Below, in pieces: positions 21,599 through 28,745 of a stretch of 28,745 bases of DNA. The stretch's first letter is position 1, and the number at the start of each line of letters is the position of its first letter. Source of the stretch: Phoronis ovalis (lineage: Eukaryota; Phoronida; Phoronidae); assembly GCA_028565635.1 (NCBI GenBank), contig JAOXYB010037284.1:1-28745 (forward strand), in the 5' to 3' direction. Below the pieces are notes generated by a model that was not told the origin of the DNA, ran no database searches, and saw nothing but the letters and a program-made list of their open reading frames with translations. The translations under genes were made by a program, and so were the position numbers.

Positions 21599-24500
21599 AT
21601 GGCGTCGTTGGTACGCAAGGATGGTATACTACTTGATTATAGCGATGTAGCTCCGTCTCCATGTAAAGATTTTTGTCAAGTTGTGGTGGATCAAAAGAAT
21701 AAAGAGGTATGTGAATATTTGCTTTCTTTATCTAAGTACGTTATTCAAATTTACAGTGTTTACTGGCTGTTAAGTTTAATGAACGAAGAGTTTAGTTAAC
21801 AGTAACACTGTCTCTGTCATTGACATTGTCAGTGGTAACAGCAATAATTCTAATGTACAGTATAACTTCAGAGCCAGTGCTGTTTTACCAAAAAAAAAAA
21901 CAGCATCTAAATTTGACGCAAGAAACAGATTAAGTAAATTGCTCAATATATGTTTCCTTACCATTTTTATACTTTTATAGCCTAACTTATTAGGAAAATC
22001 CGTTTGATTTCTGAGTCCTGTTATTGACCAGTATTTGGGTCCATGTCGATAGTCCGAAGGTTCATTGGTCTGAAGGTTCATTGGTCCGAAGGTTTGTTGG
22101 TCCGAAGGTTCATTGGTCCGAAAAAAACGTTATAGGGAATGTCGTGGGGCTCTAACGAACCTGTGATATCTTGATATATCCCGGAATAAATACTTTAAAA
22201 AGGTTCCCTGTGCGCACATTTAACGATTCCCTCGTTTCTTGCTACTAAAATTTTATTGCTTCTATTATTTATTGCTTCTTTTTCTTCCTTTTTATAGAAA
22301 TAATTAACGCATAACGAGTTATATACGTATTATAATGTTTCTATCTCCTTTTGAGGTCCTGTAAGGGTATTTTGAATATCGCGTACGTTTTTCTTTTAGC
22401 CATATAATAGAAAGACCACAAACAGAATAGTAGATTAAATGATAATATACCAGAAAGATTTCTCACAGCGCATAATGATTGTAATCTTTTTTATCTATTT
22501 TCATCTGTTACATGTACGTCCAAGTTCTTTTTCATGCGACACAAATGAGTATTCTGGTTTCTAACTCGTTTTGTTTGATAACACTGTACTGTTTTATTCT
22601 TTTGGAATGAGTCATAATGATTTAAAAAATGATTCTGTGTTGTTTTATTCCAGGGGAAGGACGGGCAATATAAAAGTAGGTACGCATGTTCCAACAAATT
22701 TTGCGATAAAGGATTTTTTGTGGCCGCTGGCGCGTAACACTCGTACGATCTGCTTTTGTCTAAAATCTCGAAAAGAGATGTTTTTTTGCACTAGGTTTAA
22801 CAGTTTGTTACGGTCATCGTTTCGCTCGCTATCTGCCATCATGTCAGTGCTTGACAGCGGGATGAAAACATCTTGTGTGTGTACATCTATGCCGCTACAT
22901 CGAAAGTGGGAACCGACATCGGTAAAACACTAACACTGGTAAAAAAAACGGACAAAAATTATTCCCATGTTTATTTATAGCATATCGACTATTTATATTC
23001 AACGAGTGGGTGAAATCTGCTGTACAAGACGTGCGAGAGTGAATTCCCTATACGATAAAAAAAATAACAAAATTTAATTCTGCTACAATACATAAATATA
23101 CATATCCATGTGTACTAATAATACTAACTTTAACTTTATATCCAAACAATTTTAGATGACGCAAAATGAAATTGCGGCTCTGAGATTTAAAAGCAAAATA
23201 CAAGAGCTGTGGAAACGCGGTATTTCCCTTTCATTCCACCCTTGCCTTTGTCTTATGCTAGAATATTAATTCCTTGTCCGGTAATTTGCCCTATGTTTAT
23301 CGTGGTTTGCAATCCGAAGCTTTCAACAAGGGTTTTAAAAAAAGGCCGCCAGTTTTACAGTGCAATCTGGCGGATTATGCCATGTTGTTCATGTCTATTG
23401 TCGTTTTTTGTGACAGGTTGGAGGATTTATTGATTATGTTTAGGGTAAGTGCAAGATGCAAGGTAGTGTGATCGATGAACTTTCGGACCAATGAACCTTC
23501 GGATCAATGAACCTTCGGACCAATGCACCTTCAGACCAATGAATCTTCAGGCTATCGAGCTGACCCCGACTATTTGTGACATTGAGTTCTCTGAGTCTCA
23601 GCATCTCAACAAGGATACGTCATTATATATTTCAATGACAGTGTGCTTTGCTCAGTTATGTAAACAGATAATTTTTTTGGTACTATGCCACAATCATGTA
23701 CAATTATAATGTTCACTTGTACCCGTTAACTTGTAACTCGTTATTTATCCATGCCATGTTTGGCAGAAAGGTAGTCCTTGCTGCATAACTATATACTTTG
23801 GCTTGCCTGTAACAGGTCATGGCCCAAGTAGTGTTCAAAACTGTTGAAGTTTTTCAGGACTCCTATCATGCACTAGAATACAGAGGACAAAAAAAATGTT
23901 TTTGGTTGGAAAAACATAATATATTAACAGCTTTTAACAATATCGAGACATGATCTCTCCATTGTAGGGTCAGGACTAGCAGAAAGGTGATAGTCGGTAA
24001 CAATTAATCACGACATACATTACCTTGTTAATCATAGATTACCAAAAATTTTGTTTCACAAAAGCCTAGTATAGGTTTTTCTTGAAAGTGACAACACTTG
24101 TTTACTTTTTGTGGACCAAATTACTTGTTTCTCAATATTACACTTCAAATTTGTCAGTGAATCATTGCATATATCTAATGTGTAAAACAATAAATCAGAA
24201 AAAGAGGTGGTATTGCCTGTCTTGATCACTGCACATGATAAGCCAATGTTTTGCTCTTATTTTATTTAACAGCAATTAAATGGGATGGTAATAGTGGTCA
24301 TGATGGTAAACATTTCCTGATATTTTTAACTTAGGTTACATACAGGTGGTGGAAAATAACACCTAGGTGTACTGAAAATAAAGTACCTCCAGGACAATCA
24401 AGAGATACCTATGAAGAATTTTTAGAAGATGATAGAACACAGAGTGAGTTTTCATAAGATCAGTCTAAGCACCATGTTTCCATGCATGTACTGTTGTTTT

Positions 24501-27500
24501 TAACAATATCGAGACATGCTCTTTTTTAGGTATTGCATGCTCTTTTCCTTCTTTTAATTACAGTTCTTTTGATGTGCTGCCATACCCTTCACTGTTGCTT
24601 CATACGATCGATGCACTGTAAAACCTGTTTAAATAGGGAGAGTACTTTAAGCCTTTATTAGTTGATTATATAAAACAACAGCGTTTGATTTTTATTGCTA
24701 AAACTGTTAGAAACTATGATTTCTTTAGGTCAACTAGGTCCTGTTGTCAGAGCTGGTGAGACTACATATTTTAATAGAAAATCTTGTAAATGGTAACTAC
24801 TAATATATCATGATGGAATTTATCCTGGAAATTAGTGAACATTGATGCTTATGTCATTTTGCCATTAAAAATGTTTTAAATGGAATTAAATGAAGTAAAA
24901 GTGTAACTCAGTTTCATAGTTTTAATATAAGAATCAAATTTGTATAAACTTGTTACAACAAAAAGGATGTTCTGTTTTTTAGTTCTGTTAGGTATCCTTC
25001 TATTTCCATACGTGAAATTATGAATATTTTTTATCAACCCTCTTGAATACTATAAGATCAATTTTTCAATGTTCGGCAGAAATTTGGATTTATCCTTGAA
25101 ATAATAATGGAAATAACACGTCAATTGTGGGTGTGTTTGAAGTAGAAGGAGTCTGTAATTGTATGCTGTCCTATTAATAGCAAAGAATATAATTTATGTT
25201 GTATTTTATAATATTCCCAAGGTACCAACCAATGATTTGATGCCTTGGTATTTGGAAATTTTTAATTCAGTAGAAAATTAGTCAGTATCATCAGAAATTG
25301 AAGATATTTTGTCTTTGGTCAGATTAGACAATTGCTGCCTGTTTATCCCCAAATTAAGACCACAAAATCCTTATCACTCCTCTTTTTCTTTTTTCTAGCA
25401 TACTGTCTGCTAATAACATTCTTTGTGCACAACCAACCAGAATGTTTGATCTGTCATTAGGAAGCTGATATTGTTTGTTACTTTGTATTTAAAACTCTTT
25501 GTTTTTCATTTATTTTTGAATAACATTCACTGTTCTGTGCATCCCTTTCTCTTTCTGTATATTTAGGTAATCTTTCGCTGGTGGAAGGTTACCTCCCGTA
25601 GTACTGAAAACTTAACTCTACCAGGACGGATTAATTCTTCTTATGACGAATTCCCGTTAGATGAGAAAATACTTTGTAAGTATTGCTTGATTTTATAAGC
25701 CAGTCCAATTAGACATTACATTTCAGGCCATTTGCCCCTGGCCATTTGCCCCCGGCCTTTTGCCCCCCGGCCATTTGCCCCCCACTACATTTGCCCTTCC
25801 TTTGATAGAAAATAAAACATTTTTATTAAATATAACTTGAGACACAAAAATGAGACACTCAAATGAGATAACATCATTAGCAAGACATTTCTGCTTGTTG
25901 TAAATAAAACCATAAGATTATGAACTAACTTGTTTATTTATAGGGAATAGTGATCTTTAGAAGTTAATTCTTTAAATTTAAAATATAAGTTAAGCCAGTT
26001 AAAGGTCTTTTGATCGCTTTTTCCTTTGTGTGTTTCTAAAAAAAAAAAACAGAAGAGCAGAATCCTGTAGGATAGTATAACAGTAGATAAAGTTGTGGAA
26101 ATCCTTGTCTTTGATGTTTATAATTCATTTGTTAATTTTGTTAAAAAATACATTATCCCAGTTAAAAGTCCTTTAATCCACTTTTCCCTATGTTTGTTTC
26201 TAAAGGTGTTAAGTCACAAAAGCAGATATCTTGTTTAAAGAATTGTGGATCCACCTATGCTGTTTGCTAATATATGATTTAATATGTTGCTAGTGGTAGT
26301 CTTTAGATTTCTCGCAAGAAAAAATAGATTTTTCCTTCTCAGGGATTACAGTGCTTCATTAATCTAAAACAATGTTATTATTAATTATGAATTAATTACG
26401 TATTAATTTGCTTAATTAACACCAGTCCTGCTTACTTGATTTTTAGCATTTAAATACTCATTCTTTCTTTCAAATTATATTGTTTAGTAACTGTCATAAA
26501 TACAATTACTGTAACTATTTAATAAATGTCATTGTCTCTCATCATGTGGCCTAAGTACACTATTAGACTCCCCATCCAACTCAGTAGAAAAACGTTGAAA
26601 CATTCATGCCATATCAAATAGAGCAACATTCCCGGAACTATATTATTTCTTCACAATGTGAGTGTACACTATACTCTGACTAGTTAATTTTTCATGCAGT
26701 CTTATCCGTACTGCTTTTGAGAACAAAATCGACCCATGAATCGCACTATTCCTGTAGCAAATAGGCCAAAATTCAACTCCGATTTAAAAAAAATTGTAAT
26801 GATATCTGGAATTTTATTGCTTTAGTCAGAAAGTACAACATGTTGACATTACAAAACACCCAAAATTAAAACGCCACACCCTCCCAAAAAAAGAACAAAA
26901 TTATGTGTATTTAAATAATATGCTGGTACTATATTCGTATGTAGTGTCAACAAAGCCTCGTTCTATGGTATACTTAGGCCATGTGTTGAGAACCTTGATT
27001 GTTTGAGCTTTAAATGTTGTATTAGTAGCCCACCCAATTAATTCATGTAAATGAATATTTATGGCAGGTGCCCCCCCTGATTATAATTATTATTATTTGA
27101 TATGCAGAGCTATTTTTGTACTTTCTTGCTAATTCGCAGCCTAGATTATAATGATCATAACTTCACTGTTAAAATAGGTAACATATTTGATTGACTCATA
27201 AAATTTCTACAAATATATTCTAATTCTATAATTAATATTATTTTAATCATTTTATAAATTTACTGAATTTTTGAAATTATAGTACTGTTCTTTTACATCA
27301 ATATTCCAAAAAATATTTTAATAGTTCAAAGAGAATTGATGTTAGGGTTATCTGTAACAGAGTTTGAATCCAGTGTTTGCCTGTAAGGAGAGTTCTTAGT
27401 CCATTCAGTTTTATGTGTTGCAATTAGATTTAATTTATCTTGTAGGTGAAATTCATCGAGTATTTGGTGAGCCTTTCTTAGAGTATGTCAAACAACTGGT

Positions 27501-28743
27501 TAAAGGTCACATTGATTATCTTCCACGACTTGATGACGACTTGCTCGTACGCATTATCTCATACCTCGATCTGGAAGACATCGCCAGGCTAGCTCAAGTA
27601 TCTAAGCAATTTCATAAGGTAAAGGCAATCTTACATTAGACTGTTAGTGTAATGTAAGGCTGAGACATTTAAATGCATAAAAGTCTAAGCATTTACAATA
27701 GCCTAAATAAATATACTACTGTACCATTATAATTCATCTTTTTAATAGGTATTTAATATCATTTTTCCGTATCATCATTGTCAGCATCAAATTTTTGTCA
27801 TAATCCTCTTCTCCTCTTACAACACTTGCACAGAAACTTTGTGTAACTTGGCATACTACTGGGATGAATAATCCAGAATCAAATTTTGATCATTTTCAAT
27901 ATCTCTGACTGGCTGCCATGTTTATACCTTCATAAGCTGATCAGTTTGTCGTAAGGCCACCAACAAATAGATAAGTTGTTTAATGAACAAAAGTCTTAAA
28001 AACAGAGTAGTTAGAGCTGTTTTTATATTTTTTTTTAAGAAAAACAGTTTAACAAGTGAATAATCTGAAATCAAATTTTTGATCATTTCAAATATGGCTG
28101 ACTGACAGAATGATATGTTTGTTATACAATATATAAGCTGATCTTAGAAGATGAATAATCTGTAATCGACTTTTTCATCATTATAGCATTTGTTTATTTT
28201 TTATTATTCAAATTTAGACTATACCATCGTAACCGTTCAAAATGCAACCACCTTTCCATGACATGCCGCACCTGAAAAGCACATGACTCTTGACTTTGAA
28301 CTTCAACTTCAAGGACAAATAACATTTTGATATACTGCAGGCAAGCCATATGATTCCACAGAATTCCTGTAATAAAAATTGAAGGATTAATATCACATTC
28401 AGTTAATATGTATTCTGTATTTGCAGCTTTGCATCGGTGATGAGTTGTGGCATACGGTTTATGCAAGGCATTGTGAAACTGCTATCACTCCTGAACTTGA
28501 ACACTTAGCGAGGGATAACGGTTGGAGAAAATTGTTTTTCACAAATAAATTGCAGTTACAGGTTAGTACAGCATAGCTTAAATAATAATAAATGTAGTAA
28601 AATTGGTAATTAAGAAAAGACAGCAATCAGATGCATATGACTGGTGAACTTTGTGGTGCTCTTGAAAACATTTTTGCTGTTTATCCTATCTATAGGATAT
28701 ACTGCATTGTTATCATCCTTGGCGTGGCAATGAACCAATATGA
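21599..28743 (+). CDS. FBXO36: F-box only protein 36 (FBXO36)
   Basis: FBXO36 is an F-box protein, predicted to bind SKP1 and act as substrate adaptor in an SCF ubiquitin ligase; its substrates are unknown. Exons: 21599-21706, then one of two exon 2 versions (24335-24443 or 25567-25675), 27446-27618, 28427-28561 and 28696-28743. Either version gives 190 residues, close to the 188 of human. It starts MASLVRKDGILLDYSD. The F-box lies at about residues 97-140 (DYLPRLDDDLLVRIISYLDL, then EDIARLAQVSKQFHK). Next come LCIGDELWHTV, ITPELEHLARDNGWR and KLFFTNKLQLQ, all family hallmarks. The last exon is short and ends GNEPI and TGA, unlike the lysine-rich human tail. Intron 1 is 2.6-3.9 kb long and carries transposon debris. 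The orthology call is very secure. Confidence 0.93.
22651..22790 (+). mobile_element. Diverged partial copy of the 334-bp element
   Basis: The stretch parallels the left part of the element at 20073. Shared blocks include GGGCAATATAAAAGTAGGTA (there GGGCAGTCAATATGAAAGTG), GGTACGCATGT, CAACAAA, GGCGCGTAA and the A-rich CGAAAAG. It lacks the 32-bp tandem array and a matching right end, so it is an old, truncated insertion in the same orientation. It lies inside the foldback element. Confidence 0.65.
23156..23451 (+). pseudogene. Coding-like fragments inside the foldback element
   Basis: Behind an acceptor-like ATTTTAG, a frame starts MTQNEIAALRFKSKIQELWK and runs to about 23219, where a GT follows. 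Another frame at 23274-23471 reads SGNLPYVYRGLQSEAFNKGF, then KKRPPVLQCNLADYAMLFMS and VVFCDRLEDLLIMF, ending near a GGTAAG donor-like site. Neither joins the FBXO36 frame and I recognise no family. They may be remnants of a transposon gene or captured host exons. Chance is not excluded. Confidence 0.3.
23932..23952 (+). repeat. 21-bp direct repeat, left copy, upstream of FBXO36 exon 2a
   Basis: The core is AACAATATCGAGACATG preceded by TTTT. It is identical to the copy at 24498-24518, and the pair brackets exon 2a. Confidence 0.8.
24335..24443 (+). CDS. FBXO36: FBXO36 exon 2, version a (mutually exclusive candidate)
   Basis: It follows an acceptor ending TTAACTTAG and precedes the strong donor GTGAGT. 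At 109 bp it enters in phase 0 and leaves in phase 1. It encodes 36 residues: VTYRWWKITPRCTENKVPPG, then QSRDTYEEFLEDDRTQ. The RWWKI core and the E(D)FLE segment match the vertebrate exon (FRWWKIS... HEDFLE). Sixteen of 36 residues are identical to version b. A 21-bp direct repeat flanks it at 23932-23952 and 24498-24518. Confidence 0.85.
24498..24518 (+). repeat. 21-bp direct repeat, right copy, downstream of FBXO36 exon 2a
   Basis: Identical in all 21 bases to 23932-23952. It begins 54 bp after the exon 2a donor. Confidence 0.8.
25567..25675 (+). CDS. FBXO36: FBXO36 exon 2, version b (mutually exclusive candidate)
   Basis: It follows the acceptor TATTTAG after a pyrimidine-rich tract and precedes the strong donor GTAAGT. 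It is 109 bp with the same phases as version a, 1123 bp downstream of it. It encodes VIFRWWKVTSRSTENLTLPG, then RINSSYDEFPLDEKIL. VIFRWWK is identical to the vertebrate protein at this point, so by that measure version b may be the ancestral-like form, while version a keeps the EEFLE end better. Confidence 0.88.
25726..25796. repeat. Minisatellite of GGCCATTTGCCCCC units
   Basis: About five imperfect units of 14-16 bp, strikingly C-rich in AT-rich surroundings, in FBXO36 intron 2 just after exon 2b. The last unit reads CTACATTTGCCC. No inverted partner was found in the window, so it could be one arm of an eroded foldback element or a simple minisatellite. Confidence 0.75.
25797..27445. other. 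Rest of FBXO36 intron 2
   Basis: About 1.6 kb of AT-rich intron. It holds a poly-A run near 26039 and a loosely repeated motif (GTTAAAGGTC at 25998 and GTTAAAAGTCC at 26161, each followed by a similar TTT(A/G)ATC(G/C)(C/A) tract). No exon or element ends are seen. Confidence 0.4.
27862..28185. repeat. Diverged direct repeats in FBXO36 intron 3
   Basis: A segment starting TGAATAATCCAGAATCAAAT (27863), with TTTGATCATTT and CTGACTGGCTG and ending in TAAGCTGATC (near 27941), recurs about 188 bp later starting TGAATAATCTGAAATCAAAT and again ending TAAGCTGATC (near 28142). A third, partial start (TGAATAATCTGTAATCGAC) follows at about 28151. It is a local tandem duplication without coding content. 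Confidence 0.6.
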
Positions 28744-28745
28744 GC

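Larger units (their letters stand above)
22047..23557. mobile_element. About 1.5-kb foldback element with tandem-repeat arms, FBXO36 intron 1
   Basis: The left arm (about 22047-22122) is 4.5 copies of a 16-bp unit, GGTCCGAAGGTTCATT. The right arm (about 23475-23557) carries the same unit inverted, AATGAACCTTCGGACC, about five copies with substitutions. The outermost bases TCGATAG and CTATCGA also pair. Such arms made of short tandem units are typical of foldback elements. The interior includes a diverged piece of the 334-bp element (22651-22790) and small coding-like fragments (about 23156-23451). A target duplication is not evident. Confidence 0.7.

Noticed and set aside
22645-22933. Frames on both strands across the truncated element copy in FBXO36 intron 1.
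   Set aside because: They cover the non-coding mobile-element remnant and resemble no known protein.
24345-24443. Alternative acceptor TACATACAG at 24345 for FBXO36 exon 2a.
   Set aside because: Using it would shift frame and reach a stop within seven codons. The acceptor ending at 24334 gives VTYRWWK in frame and a length equal to exon 2b.
1-28745. tRNA, rRNA, CRISPR or bacterial operon features.
   Set aside because: No cloverleaf, rRNA core or spaced-repeat array was noticed by eye, and the gene structures are plainly eukaryotic.

Overview
This window is animal nuclear DNA. It is AT-rich, genes are split by many GT-AG introns, there is no operon structure, and all five recognisable genes are metazoan: integrin-linked kinase, RRP8/nucleomethylin, a FAM151/menorin protein, heparan sulfate 6-O-sulfotransferase and FBXO36. 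The species cannot be fixed from the sequence; a marine invertebrate (cnidarian, sponge, mollusc, hemichordate or lancelet) is an inference from the intron-rich layout and the many short inverted-repeat elements.

Layout. (1) 113-7307, minus strand: ILK, eleven exons from the start codon to the kinase C-lobe; the last coding exon lies beyond the left edge. An extra IDEDL exon lies at 1555-1629. (2) 7308-9444: the head-to-head gap between ILK and RRP8, holding a near-perfect 789-bp palindrome at 8113-8901. (3) 9445-13577, plus strand: complete RRP8 in six exons. (4) 14562-16385, minus strand: complete FAM151-family gene in three exons, tail-to-tail with RRP8. (5) 18876-21338, minus strand: complete two-exon HS6ST. 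(6) 21599-28743, plus strand: complete FBXO36, starting 260 bp from HS6ST in a head-to-head arrangement, so the two may share a promoter.

The most striking observation is in FBXO36. It carries two versions of exon 2 (24335-24443 and 25567-25675). Both are 109 bp, have the same phases and keep the RWWK core, yet are clearly diverged. Using either one keeps the reading frame; using both or neither gives an early stop. This is the signature of a mutually exclusive exon pair. ILK has a looser parallel, a second IDEDL exon just upstream of the canonical one.

The introns and gaps carry several unrelated non-autonomous inverted-repeat elements: a 789-bp palindrome, a 1.5-kb foldback element whose arms are built of 16-bp tandem repeats, a 334-bp element with a diverged partial copy 2.6 kb away, a 266-bp TA-flanked element and a 380-bp CAG-ended element. 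The genes do not form a pathway: ILK acts in integrin adhesion, HS6ST in the Golgi, RRP8 in the nucleolus and FBXO36 probably in an SCF ubiquitin ligase. No tRNA, rRNA or CRISPR array was seen.
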